The notes beneath the pieces were generated by a model. That model did no database searches. It saw only the letters and a list, made by a program, of their open reading frames with translations, and was not told the origin of the DNA. The translations under genes were made by a program, and so were the position numbers. Shown piece by piece: positions 45,145 through 56,632 of a stretch of 64,000 bases of DNA (position 1 is the stretch's first letter; each line of letters starts with the position of its first letter). Source of the stretch: Cercophora sp. LCS_1 (lineage: Eukaryota > Ascomycota > Sordariomycetes > Sordariales > Lasiosphaeriaceae); contig JAPZLL010000032.1 in assembly GCA_036250225.1 (NCBI GenBank), positions 1 to 64,000 on the forward strand. Direction: 5' to 3'.

Positions 45145-46614
45145 TCAACGTCTAGGAATCAACAGCCAGCCCAGGACAGAAAATGGGAGTTGCCACTCTT
45201 GCATCCTGACTCCCGTGTACGCCTTGACAAACCACCATGCCGTGACCCAAAACCAGCTGACAACCCAGGCGTACCCAACAAACCGACACGCGGACAATAT
45301 CACGATTCCCTGATTCCTCTTCAGGAGTTCACGGCCCATGACTACCGCACAAAAAGGACGAGATGGGCGTTCGTTACTCGTTGTCTCGACAGCTTGGTCT
45401 TGCTGCTTGTTCCGGTTGTCTCCTTGCCTTCTCCCGTTTGAATCCTGTGCCCAAATGTAGCGAGCAAACATGGCCATCACCATCATTTCAGCCATCGTCG
45501 CAATTGGCTGCAGCATGAAGAAGATACTCATGTCAGACACGAGGTCTCGGACCGGGTAATACCCAGGGCTGACGGCAGCAAGACTCAGGGTATGAAAGAA
45601 GGCACTGATAGCAAAGGCCGTCACAAGATGGACAGCATATGCAACCGGCGAACGACGAGGGATATGAAGCCTCTGGTTGATCCAGCGGCTGAACCCAAGG
45701 CAGGGCTATTGGAGAGTCAGCGACGGCCAAACAACAAAACCAGAGACCCATACCTGACGAAGATACTGATGCCAAAACCTCCCCCAAACATTAGCAACAG
45801 TGTAACACTCCAACACATTCCCAAACAAGGGCGGCCAGTCCTCCGGTTCATTAAGCCCCAAGCCAACACCCACGGCCGTCACCAGCTCAAACTGCATCGT
45901 CATTCCGCACCACGTCACCAGCAACATCAAGACCTCTGCAAACCCAATCCTCCCGATCGTGAGCCAATTCCATGCCCAACCGTCCGGGATCACGGCCTTT
46001 TGCACAGCAAGCATGACCCCATCCCAAACCAGATACGACCTCGCTGCCCTCCCGAGACATCTCACGACAAACTCGACCTTCCCCTTCCCTCTACCCTCCG
46101 CATTATCCTTCCTGATAGACTCCCGTTGCGCGTTGACACCCCGCCCACCGAAATTCCAGCCCACACCGCGAGGGGTGGAGAAGAGGTTGATCGCCCATCT
46201 GACTTTTGGCCCGGACCATTCTTTTGGGGGAGGTGGTCTAGCCGGCTCGGTCTCGGGCCCGACAGGAGGTTTCGGGACGTCATCCACCCGCCAGAAGTCT
46301 CTTTCAGGCGTGTTTACCGTCAGTCGCTGAAGAACGGGGAGGACGAATAGCCAGGAAGTGGACAGGCCGTAGCGGAGGGCGCGGGATTCACCGGTATTGA
46401 GAGGCCAAGGGGAGACGGTGCAGCGCCATTGGAGGAGGACGAGGAGTGTTACGAAGATTGGAGCGCGGAAGCGTGATGGGGGTGGAATGTAAGCTATGAG
46501 AAGGAGGATAGGGAGAAGGATGTGCGGGAGGATGTTGAGGGGTGTTGCGGTTGTTGTTGACTCTGTCGTTTGGGGGATGGGAGGCATCATTGTTAAGGGA
46601 TGCTGAAGATCCAT
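45145..46614 (-). CDS. MBOAT/wax-synthase-like membrane acyltransferase
   Basis: A 473-residue membrane protein. Exons 46614-45754 and 45705-45145; the 48-bp intron has GTATGG, a CTGAC branch and TAG. The start is the ATG MDLQHPLTMM; the frame extends nine codons further to a GTG. Hydrophobic segments include ILPHILLPILLLIAYIP and VLMLLVTWCGMTM. The wax-synthase motif FWHQYLRQ and a later SAFFHTLSLAAV carry the two histidines expected of the family, and MVMAMFARYIWAQ follows. Fungal members often esterify small hydroxylated metabolites (terpenoid or trichothecene-type acetyltransferases); the substrate here is unknown. No obvious biosynthetic backbone gene is nearby. It is convergent with the STAND gene, whose stop is 29 bp away. 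Confidence 0.85.
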
Positions 46615-47675
46615 GAGGACTGTGTGCTTGGAGGGTGGCACTGAAGTCGCTATGGGGTTTTTGCGTGTTCCTTGGATTCAAATAGGCGGTGCTCATGGCG
46701 TGTTGTCTTGTCACGCTATTTCGGAATGTTTCTTTGTCGGTGATTGGTAGTTTGGCGGTTTCCACTAAGAAATCAGCAGAAGTGGTGTGATACCACGACT
46801 GCGCCTCGCTCATTGGCCCCGGGGGAGCGACATCGAGGATGAGCAATCAAATTGCGACTACAGTCGAGATCTCTGGGTATATTACCAATGGCATTATTGG
46901 TGTTGATGAGAACGTCGGTGACATCTCCACCTTCCTCGTTGACCTGTCGCTGCTGTCGTTGCGGGCCTACGTCGGGGTTCTCAGAAGCTGTGGGGTCCTG
47001 GCCCACGCAAAGACTGAATTCGTCGTGAACGTCTATGAACAGACCTTCTGGCGTCATTGTCGCAAAGCGTTGCTCGATGGTGCGCGGAGGGTGTTGATGA
47101 TTGCGGTCTCAAGATTTGCGACATGGTTGGTGGTTGGGAACAGGAGGTCGTCGAGATACAGCATCAATCTGAGGGGCACTGTAAAGATGCGTCATGGGTT
47201 GGTGGAGTGAGTATCCTTGTATGAAACAGCCAAGGACAAAGGTCAGGTTGTCTCGGTCTCGCTGTCGACTGGAACGAGAATAGGGACCCGTTACGTAGGC
47301 TTACCCTGCCCACGAAGCAGCCCTCATTTAATCGCACAGCAATAGCGACCATCAAGGTCCTCGCCACAGCGACTTCGTACCATGGGGATGGGTCTTATCT
47401 GGTAGGTTTCTTATCGATGGTGAATTCTGCCCACGTCTCCCGTCACTCACGCCTCCCGCTCCTTGAGGAGAATACGGTCACTCCTTCCCTGTTCTGCGCG
47501 CAGAGATCTGATCCTGCCAGCCCGCGTTCAGATCCTCGTTTCAATTCTCAATCTGCCCCTTTTGGTCTCCCTCTTGCGGCCCCTGTCCTTCAGCATTGCC
47601 GTACTTACAGCTTGGTCCGGGTCACCCAACCCGTCTGTTGAACCGCCTCGAGCCGCTTGAGCGAAGCATCACACC
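46615..47675. other. Divergent intergenic region
   Basis: About 1.06 kb between the acyltransferase and the helicase-C-like gene. A plus-strand ATG frame at 46839-47210 and an overlapping minus-strand frame at 46773-47057 are both open; the latter has a weak short-chain-dehydrogenase-like stretch (GGDVTDVLINTNNA) that could be a relic. Neither is supported as a gene. Confidence 0.35.
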
Positions 47676-48560
47676 ATGGAGGATGTAAGTCACCCCTCAA
47701 TCCATCCTTGCACGTCTCTAGTCCACAGCCTGCAATTGCCAACCGCCTTGCGCATACAAAATCCCCTGCCGTTGCCCGCACGTCCACCCGGACTGCCAAT
47801 CACCACCTCATGCAGAGTACCGCTTCTGACCTCTTCTTAGCCAGACTCGGAGACCATGCCGGCAGCGGACATCGAGTTCCTTACCAACCTGATCGCCATG
47901 ATCGACGACGCAGAACCTGAGAGAGCTCGTATGTTCGGCTACTGTGTGGAACAGGTTATCGCTGAGGAAAACTCCCGATCGGTGGCCCAAATCGCGGAGC
48001 ACCGCGAGCATCTCAGGGCGATGGACGACGCGACCCTGATCAACACCTACCCCGAGTGCAAGGAGGTTATCGAAGACATCGTGGAAGTTGTCAGAGAGAA
48101 GCCAGGCGAGAGGATAATTATTGTCGCCCATTTGGACGCCTTCTTCGACACGCTCACCGAGACACTGGTGCGCGCTTATGGGGATGAGCAGGCGGTCCGC
48201 CGCATCGTCGGCCGTCTCAACGACGATGTTACCGACAAGGAGATGGAGGATATGGCACGCCGTCTGAGCGACCGCTCCGACGATCTCGGCATTGTTTTTC
48301 TAAACCCCCTCAGCGAAAGGTGGTGGGGCCTCAACCTCAGCGGCGCGTCTACCATTTTCCTTCAAAATCCTATTTGGTCGCAGCACCGTTACGACCGTTT
48401 AAAGAACGCCGTTTTCAATGCGCGGCAGACTCGAAACTGCGTCGTCTGTAACTGTTACCCGCAAGGCTTGTATGAAGAGGTGGTCAAGCTGTCGAGGGAG
48501 AAGAGCAAGATCCCTCCCGAACCGAGGATCAATGGGTTCAGCCCAGGCCAGCTGGTGTGA
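47676..48560 (+). CDS. Orphan SNF2-type helicase C-terminal-like protein
   Basis: A 242-residue protein. Exon 1 is only nine coding bases (47676-47684); a 156-bp intron with a GTAAGT donor, CTGAC branch and TTAG acceptor precedes exon 2 (47841-48560). The main ATG at 47856 within exon 2 is an alternative start. The fold order matches the second RecA-like lobe of SNF2 ATPases: RIIIVAHLDAFFDTL (motif IV), then IVGRL, DDLGIVFLNPLSERWWGLNL and GASTIFLQNPIWS (motif V), then NARQTRNCVV and YEEVVKLSREKSK. The arginine-rich motif VI (normally R-x-H-R-x-GQ) is degraded to NAVFNARQTR, and the DEAD-box lobe is absent. It cannot be an active ATPase alone. It may be a domesticated fragment or a regulatory decoy. 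Confidence 0.7.
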
Positions 48561-49509
48561 GATATTTTGGGAATCTCACAGTTCGCAGAGGGCGGAAGCA
48601 CGTGGTGGAGGAGAGTTTAGTGGAACGAAGGGTTCCTTGGAGGTATTCTTGAACAGCAAACTTTGCATATAGCGACACAAGGTAGATGAATTGACTTCAG
48701 CGTCTCCGATCCCGACTTCCATGCTCACACCTTGCCCATTCCTCAAGTTCCCATTCGTCAACATGGGTCCGCGTCTAGAATAGAGAAAGACCCTAATATC
48801 ATCTCACATCTGACGACAGCCTGATAAGCCCGGCGAGACTTGTCCATACAAATGGGACGGCGAAGATTGAGGTATTGTACCATCGCTGTTGATAGCTGAG
48901 AGGTATAACTGGTGAGCCGAGACGAAAGACTGCGCCATAATGATAGGTGTTCCGTCTTCAGGATACACACAGCCGCCGTTATATAGCAACACCAACGACG
49001 CTCCCTAGACACACCACCCACAGCAGACATAATCAGAGAGATGCACAGACTTGCGAACTCTCCAACGTGAACCACTCAATATATACGCCACCCACATCTA
49101 AATACAGTCGACTGTGGTATCAACAAAGCCAGATGATGCAAATATGTACTCGCTGTGCGCCGTAACAGCAGAAAACCCCACAATCCCCAAGAAAGCACCT
49201 AATGACCAAAACAGCAAAAACCACCAATGCAACACCAGCTTCAGAACTTGGAAAATCCACTCTGCGTCCGTACGAGCCGTTTTGAAGAGAAAAAAAGAAA
49301 CCAATGGGCGCCATGGGCTGGCCCAAAAAAGGTGAAGGAATCTATCGTCGTCGTGTCTCATCAAGTCGTATCTGCCGTATACATGCGAAGGGTGTCCGAA
49401 CAAGGAGACTCGCGGTCGTGGCTAAGCCGTCGAAAGCCTCATCGAACCGCCGCTCGCCTCATGTGTGTGCGTCGTTCATAGCTGACCGTAGCCCTCGGCG
49501 GTGGTCACG
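48561..49509. other. Convergent intergenic region
   Basis: About 950 bp between the helicase-C-like gene and the methyltransferase 3' end. Open frames on both strands (48758-49075, 49098-49403) overlap and lack features, although the minus-strand frame at 49098-49403 includes a hydrophobic stretch. Confidence 0.4.
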
Positions 49510-51045
49510 TCATTGCTCAGGTTTCCTCCCATAAACCACATGATAGGTGTAATACGTGTGTATGTTGTTGTTCATGACGGCCTTCCGCACGTCGACCAGG
49601 AACATCTCGATCTGAAGCGGTGTCCACCCGAGGGCCATCAACGGTCGCCTGCTGAGTCCTCGTAGTCCGTCCAGGGTGACCGTCTTCAAGAACAAGCCGC
49701 ACATGCGCAGTCGTTTGTCGAGAGGCCATGTCCCCATGGGGCATTTGTGTGTCGTGTCTCGGACGTCCTCAAATCCCGCTTGCTTCAGCTCCGAGGCGAG
49801 TGACCGGACGGCAAACATTTCCGAGTCGTATTGCCGAAGCCCGGCGTCCATGAACTTGATATAGTCTCGTACCGCATAAGGGGTGTCATCTTTCAACGAA
49901 TCGTCGTCGCACTGCGGCCAGTACTCCAATTCCTGAAACTCAATGTACCCTCCTGGCTTAAGATGGCTAGGCTACGTCAGCAAACATGAGTTCAGTCCGA
50001 GGCAAAAAAAAACTCACCGCAGCGCCCGGCGGTAAAGGGCGTTTCGGTCCCGAATACAGTGGAGCGTATGGCGTACATGAATAAAATCGTATTTGTGTTC
50101 TGGCTCAACCCACTCGTCGTCAAAGTCGTCGATGAAGAAGTGGACGTTCTCTGGGACAAAATCTGGCTGTATGGGAGACAAGTCGGTGCCGATAATCTTT
50201 GCCTCTGGATACTTGTCGCCAACTACAGGAACTGTCAGCGACATACTCAAAACAGTCCGAGCTGAGACAAGACAAGGGATCCAACAAACGCCTGTTCATG
50301 CCTCCGATTCGGCAGCGGGGCTCAACAGAAAGGAAATGCAAGCCACTTACGTTCCATCGCCCAGATACCAGTTCCCGTTCCTATGTTGCGCAACCCCAAG
50401 TCAGCCTAACCATTCGCCGTGATACCAATCGACGTTGGACAAGTGCACCTCATCGACGTTACATGGCAGATGCGGCCGAGGGGCTGATGGCCCAGCCCGT
50501 CATTCGCCGACGCCGTCGAGGAAGAGAAAAGAAACGAAATCAGCCCACTCACCCAAATCAAGAACTTCGCCGCCGGCCTCGAGCCTCTCTCCGATGGGCG
50601 AAAGGAAGTATTCGCCGTGGCACAGCATGAGACTCATGGCGTGCTTCATGTCATCGCGGTTCTGCTCCGTCTCATCATTCGGGAACGGATACTTTCCATC
50701 GCGAAATGCGTGGTATCGGAGTCCACCCTCGTAGACATGGGCCCGCACCGAGCTCGACATTGACGTTGAATGTTTGACCATGTCGGTCTCCAGGGCGAAC
50801 TGGGCGCTCGTTCCGTTGCTGCCATTCCCGCGGCCGCTGTTTCCAGACGGGGAGCCTGGCTGCGAGTCGGAGCTGGTCGAGGATGCGTCAAATGCCGGTT
50901 TCCTCGAGCTCCCGCGACGGACGGCGGCTCCGGCGGCAGCGTAGAGCTCTGCGTCGTCAGGGACGGTACCGGGCCCCACCAAGATAACGGTTGAGGCCGA
51001 GGAAGCGACGGATGCGGGGTCGGCCCCGGGTTTCTTTGCGCTCAT
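49510..51045 (-). CDS. LaeA/TAM-like SAM-dependent methyltransferase
   Basis: A 394-residue class I methyltransferase. Exons 51045-50553, 50380-50351 (a 30-nt microexon), 50222-50018 and 49966-49510, total 1185 nt. The N-terminal 90 residues are low-complexity Ser/Gly/Ala. LRYHAFRDGKYPFPNDE precedes the methyltransferase fold, as in LaeA-type proteins. SAM motif I (LDLGTGTGIWAME) is assembled from exons 1 to 3 with the microexon coding GTGIWAM. Then come IIGTDLSPIQP and YDFIHVRHTLHCI, and the post-motif LKPGGYIEFQELEYWP. LaeA-family proteins regulate secondary metabolism and development; many paralogs have no known role. Which type this is cannot be told from sequence alone. Confidence 0.9.
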
Positions 51046-53483
51046 CGCCAGCTGGCCCTCGAGATCAGCTTTTGTCGACCTAGGCCTCTGAAAAGTCTCG
51101 GGGGTGTCTGTGGCGCGATATTATGGGCGTGGAGACCGGGTGAGGGGTTGCGTCATGCCCGGGTCGTCTTGCAGCAGCGCGGCGTATATATACCGACAGT
51201 GGCGAAGTGAGGTCGGGTGGGGGAAGGTCAGCAGCTATATGAGAGCCAAGGTGTCGGGACCGGGAGCAGCGTCGAGGATGTCGAATACCGGTGGTGTGGT
51301 TAGGGCCCGGTGCGGACCAGAAAAACTCGAGGAAACTAGCTGAGGGAATCAAACTGGGCAAACTGGGGGCGCGAGGGCATTGGCGAGCACAGGGCGTCCC
51401 TTGCGTGCACGACTGGCCCAACTCGGCGCCTTCCAAGGAAAAGGCAACCAGTGGGCGGCCAATCGCCGTATGCAAGCGCTCGGAGGAGGAGGGAGGTGCA
51501 GGCCGCATCCCAGGACGGGAACGGCTCTGGAAAAGGGTGGGTGGTGGGTGGGTACGGTCGGCGGGTCGGCGGGGTGTAGCACCGGGGGTCCTTTTTTTTT
51601 TTTGATGGCGCTGCGGGCGTGATATTTAATCACCATCTATCTATCTGCACAACACATCTCGCAGCGCTGCGTGACGCGATGCGGAATCTTGAATCCTGGG
51701 GCCCAGGGGCTCGCCGACAAGCAACATGCGTGAGGAGAAGACCTTCTGTGCGTGGACTGTCCGTCGCTCGCGCCATGCTCGACCGAGTCTAGGGGGCGGA
51801 GAAGGAGACTTGCTGGCGCTGCTGTCTCACTCGGTCCCAGCAATCTGGTTGAGGGTGCGTTGGGCCAAGCAAGGGTGGTGGGGCCTCTTTGGAACCAACT
51901 GTCTCGACGTGAATGGCCGCTCGCCGGGTCTTGCTCCACCGTGAATGTCCCGCAGTGGATGCCGCCGCCTGTTTGATGGAGAGCGAGGTGGGATCGCTAT
52001 GCTCGAGGCGGAAGGTGACAGCAGCGGGCGACTGCACTCGGGTGCTGTGGTATTGGCTGCCGCGCCGCAGTAAGGGGGAGCAGAAATTGGAATCCGCGTC
52101 CGAGAACCCAGCACTGTGGTTTCGTGGCGACGGCCGATGACGGGACTGAGCGCTTGGAGAGTGTCAAGCATGGTGGCGCTCGGGAGGGCAAACTGGCAGG
52201 GAATTTGCGTTCCAGCTTGTTGGGACGCCGCTGACAATTCCCAGTCCCAGTCCCAATCCCAGACCCAGACCTTGCCTCCCAGCAACTCGGGACTGCACGA
52301 CGACGTCCGCCATTGCCGACGACAGCAAGGTTGCGATTTCGTATTTTTTTTTGCCAAACAAATTGCAGTTGGTGCGCTTGGGGCCCACAGGTCACTCGGC
52401 TTCTCAGGGCTGTGCCTAAGACTTGACTGCCTGTGACAGGAAGGGACGCCCAAAACGGAATCCCGGCCCAAGCATTTTTAGAGGAAGGAACAGACCAGCA
52501 GTCCACGCAAACTCGGGACGGGAATTGCCATTCCATGTCTCATTGCCACTGCCACGCCTGACTTAAGAACCAGCAAATTTGTTGCCTCGTCTGATTTAGG
52601 ATGCAGGCGTCTTTCGGTTTTTTTTTTTTCCTTGTCAGTACCACGGTAACTTGCTGCTCAGCTCGTCTGGGCGTTCCGTCTGTTGGTCTCATCACATCAA
52701 TCACACCACGGAAATAGAGGTCTAGATCCGCAACAACAGAAAAAGGCAAATTCGCGAGCCAGAAACCAGCAAACTCATTATTCCCGTTTTCGCATCGCAT
52801 CCCCGAAGGCATCTCCAAACGGACAGACGGTCTCGACGCTAGCGCTTTCTCCAACTAACACTAGGGGTTCAATCGAGCCCATTTTGGTCAACTGTTTCCC
52901 CCCACCTCCTCTGCAGGGTGGAGGTGGAAGCCGCCGTGGGTGCTGAGGGGAAGGCTTCACCGCTTTGTCAGGCTTGTGTCACGCATTACCAACCGGGGGG
53001 CTTTTAGCGCTCGTTTGGCTCGCAACAGCGGGTTGCTTGCAGTTTCCAAGGCCCATGCAGCGGCGTGCAGCACTGCGACTCGACGAAAACAGGCGAGCAA
53101 AAATTCTCTTCATTTCTCGCATCCCAACGATCTGGCTGGCACTGCGATGCAGCCATCTGCACGCAGTGACCCGCCGTGCCGCATTCGCACCGATTACTTT
53201 ATCCTCCGCCCTGGGACGGGTCGGGCGTACGGGACCTCGTCCCCGCCTGGCTTGCGCTCTCCCTGACGAACTTGGAAGCATCGGAGCGCAATGTTCCCAA
53301 AGCCTAAGCGCTGCGGTGCGATGCATCGTGGCATCGTGACATGTCGAATGCTCTCCACGGAAGCCGTCAGTCGCTGGCTGTCTCGCCGCCAAGGCTGTCT
53401 GGCTGGTGTCACGTCGCGGCGGCGATCTCCAGCACGATGCGACTTGCACTTGCAGGCACATAAACCCCGCTCCTGGGCTGCGC
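51046..53483. other. Gene-poor 2.4-kb interval
   Basis: It contains poly-T runs (51592-51603 and 52619-52629), a CCCAGT-type tandem repeat at about 52240-52271 and many overlapping GC-rich open frames on both strands. None shows a domain, signal peptide or consistent codon pattern. The part next to 51045 should be the methyltransferase promoter. Confidence 0.4.
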
Positions 53484-54939
53484 TTATTGCAACCGACCTT
53501 GGAATCTCTTTGCAAGCCTCTCCTCGCTTACCCTGAAAGCCGACGGAAACCAGACGTCGAGGCGCTCACCGTCTCTTCCCTGGATCATCTCCACCAGTGC
53601 CCTTGCGCTCTGCCAGCACAGCACCATTCCGTGGCCCTGGAAGCTACAGCTCACCCAAAGCCCCGGGTGACCAGGCATCTCACCGACAAATGGGAAACCG
53701 TCAGGGCTGAAGCCCATGATGCCCGTCCATTCCGCACGCACCCGTCCCGCAGGGTCGTCTTGTCCCCAATCCGGGCCGAAATACCGCGCCGTTGTTTCCT
53801 TCAAATACTCGCTGACCGTCCGATTCAACGTTGCATCATCAGTTGACCCGAACTCTTCCAGCCCGTCATCGGGCGCGCGCACCAGGCCTCCACCCATGAC
53901 AATGTCGCCCGCAAAGGCCGAGCCCTTGGGACGCGGCACCATGTACTCGTACCCCCGGTCGTATATGAAGCTGTACGTCGTCGGCAAACTCCCGCCGTCC
54001 GGCAAATTCCGCCCCGGCCGATGCGCCGTAATCTGGCCACGCATCGGCACCACGACCCCCTGAAACTCGGGCACCAAGGCCGCGGAATACCCGTTGGTCG
54101 CCAACACCACCCGGTCCGCTGCAATATCACCTCGCGGCGTTTTGACCGTCCACCTCCCGCTGACCTCGTCCCTTTCCAACCCCGTCGCCGGTGTTCCCGT
54201 CTGCAAATTCAGCCCCTTGTCCAAACAAAGCCCCAACACGCCCAATGTGAAGCGATATGCTGACAAGCTTCCCGCAAAGTAACCCACACCCCCGTAAACT
54301 TTCTCTTCTTTGCCGTCCAAAACGCCATCATGAACCCAAAACTTGGTTCGCACCTCTTCCGGAGTGTAAAATTCATACTCTGAAACCTTCTCTCCAGGCA
54401 TCGCCGCCCTCATCGCCGCCACGGCCTCACCCGCTTGGACCCACTGCTTCTCGTCGTAAATCACATCAATCGTGTCACATGCCGCCAGGTCACAATCGAT
54501 GCCGTTATCCCTTGCAAACGCATGTACGGCGAGGATGTTCTCCAGCTCGAGACGCGCAGTCTTCTTGGCTTCATCGAGACCGAGGGACGAGACGTGGTCT
54601 GGAAAGGAACGGTACGAGGCTGCCTTGGTGTGGCCCCCTGTCTATTGTTAGTCACAGTGAATGGAAGACGTGAAAGAAGGACATACCATTCCTCCCTGTT
54701 GCGCCTGAGCAAGTCTCCCGCGCCTCGAGCATGACAACGTTCTTTTGCTTCTCATTTTCAAGCAGGCGGTAGGCGACGGCTGCGCCCGTGATGCCGCTGC
54801 CGAGGATGACGGTGGTGGCGCTGGTTGGGAGGGAGGGGGTGCTCCGGTGGGAGGCTAGCGGGGAGGGAGGGGTATGCCAGTACGAGGGGAGTGGGTTGGC
54901 ATGCGGGAGGGACACGGGGATGCGAGCGCGCTTGTCCAT
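53484..54939 (-). CDS. FAD-dependent oxidoreductase, DAO family
   Basis: A 468-residue enzyme of the D-amino-acid-oxidase-like (DAO) family, which oxidises amines or amino acids with FAD. Exons 54939-54687 and 54637-53484; the 49-bp intron has GTATGT and ACAG. The dinucleotide-binding motif is VILGSGITGAAVAYRLLE at about residues 44-61, followed by VVMLEARETCSGATGRNGG, the usual DAO segment. Later motifs include DRVVLATNGYSAAL, PMRGQITAHRP and, near the C-terminus, WTGIMGFSPDGFPFVGE and CSFQGHGMVLCW. The first 40 residues are Pro-rich and show no clear targeting signal. The substrate is unknown. Confidence 0.9.
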
Positions 54940-56190
54940 GATGGTCGTTGTCGTGGCGGCGTGTTCGTGATGTTGGGAGTGGGAGTTGCAGTCGTGGTTA
55001 GGTAATGAGGAGATCGGAGCTTTGGGCGGGAGCTTATCGCGGGTGACGGATGTTTAGATGTGATGCCATGCGTGTGACGGGGCTAGTGATGCGGGCTTCC
55101 GGGAGAGGGATTGGTTAGTGCAGCGGGGAGGGGTCCCGGGAGGGGTTGTGCGTCTGGTTGGATTTCGTCGATGGGATGGTTGATGTTGTGCAGTTGGATG
55201 TTGGGGAGGCAGGTTGGGATTGAAGTCTGGGGTTGCGGATCAATGATTTCGGTCTGATTGCATCTGCAAATCGGAGCAAAGTAGCGTCTAATCATCGGCT
55301 CGGTGCTCTGGCTAGGGAGTCGAAGACATGCGAACGAGATTCGTGGCAAAGCGTAGTCAACGGTAGCATCGCGGCCCGCCCCTGCCATCATGACAGGAGA
55401 AAGAAATAGAATCCATGTCAGACGAAGGTTGATAGCCCGAGGGCCTTCAGTATTGCGGGACTTGTCCAGCACTGGGGCCGGGAGCATGTGCTGAAGGGGA
55501 AACGTCGGTCGTGCCTTCTGTCCCAACCAGACCCAGCGCAGCGGCCAGCTCTGGCACCTTAGTAGCCGTTCCTCCAAGGCAGACAAATCTCGAGCATTCT
55601 GATGGGGAACCTCGCTCCAATCTTCCTCTCTTCCTCGCGTGTTTGCGCGAACTCCACGACTCTGAAAATCCAGTTCATCTCCGGCGCAGAAACGGCGTTC
55701 TGTCAGGTCGTTCGGGAAGCGCCCCTCGATGCCGGAAAGCAATGCAGATTCGGTCGGAAGCAAGCGCAATCTCAGAGCAACAAAGTTCCAAAGAGGAAGG
55801 TCTGGGGGGGGGGGGGTTGAATTAAGTGCGCTCAGCGCAACAAAGTTCAGAGATTAACGAAGGTTTATGGGCGGCTTTGGGATGCGCGGTATCAGCGACT
55901 CCCCCAACGGACGATAGCAGCAGTCAGGCCACATGACTACGCCTCACAAGGATGACACGGGCATGGAGAGATATAGCAGAACGATTCGGATACGGCGGCA
56001 AAATGCGCTCCGATTTGGAGGCAACACAAACACGGCTCGTCGAAATCGGATTCACGACTCTACGCCAGACATAGCAGCAGGTAAAACGAATGTCTAGACG
56101 CCAGCCCATCTCCTCCGACCCAGAACACAACACCACATCCGGTAGATATGACGTAGGATGCCGTCTTCTTGGGGGGTTGGGACGCCTCGT
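54940..56190. other. Intergenic region
   Basis: About 1.25 kb upstream of both the DAO gene and the promoter duplications of the next gene. It holds a poly-G run at 55807-55817 and overlapping open frames without features (for example minus 55083-55769). No gene is supported. Confidence 0.4.
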
Positions 56191-56347
56191 ATCAAGGTTG
56201 CTTGAAAATATATGGTTTGCTGATAGAGTTCTTCACACACACGAAAGTTCATGACTGGTTTATGGCCTCTATCAAGTTTCTTGAAAAATACGGTTTGCTT
56301 TGAGAGTTTTTCACACATGAAAGTTCATGGTCGGTTTATGGCCTACT
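56191..56347 (+). repeat. Tandem duplication of an ~80-bp unit in promoter
   Basis: Two adjacent copies (56191-56270 and 56271-56347), each starting ATCAAG, then TTGAAAA, GGTTTGCT, GAAAGTTCATG and ending GGTTTATGGCCT. They differ at roughly a fifth of positions by eye, including small indels. They lie 290-440 bp upstream of the ATG at 56633. Confidence 0.85.
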
Positions 56348-56388
56348 AATATATATGCGAGCTGCCCATCCCGAAACCATCTTTCCTC

Positions 56389-56629
56389 CTTTCCGGTATT
56401 CGATCACGCCAATCACTCATTCTGCCTCGTCAAGATACTTGATATATTCCATTCCAACCATACCCACGACCTATCAAGATCCCATACCCCTTCAGGAGAT
56501 TTCATCTTTCATTCTTTCCCGTGTTCGATCACACCACTTACATATTCTACCTCGGGATACTCGATACATCCCGAACATATCCACGACCCTCTCATATCTC
56601 CTACCCCCTCGAACGATATTATCTTTCCC
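56389..56629 (+). repeat. Tandem duplication of an ~120-bp unit in promoter/5' leader
   Basis: Two adjacent copies (56389-56513 and 56514-56629). Shared blocks in order are CTTTCC, TTCGATCAC, CATTCTxCCTCG, GATACTxGATA, CATxCCCACGACC-type and ATCTTTC. The second copy runs into the start codon region at 56633. Divergence is larger than in the upstream duplication. Confidence 0.75.
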
Positions 56630-56632
56630 GCA

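Noticed and set aside
46773..47057. Possible short-chain dehydrogenase on the minus strand
   Set aside because: Only a short VLINTNNA-like stretch is present; no glycine-rich NAD motif or catalytic Tyr-x-x-x-Lys could be found.
51080..53480. Many overlapping open frames in a GC-rich interval
   Set aside because: No frame shows domain motifs, splice-consistent exons or a signal peptide.
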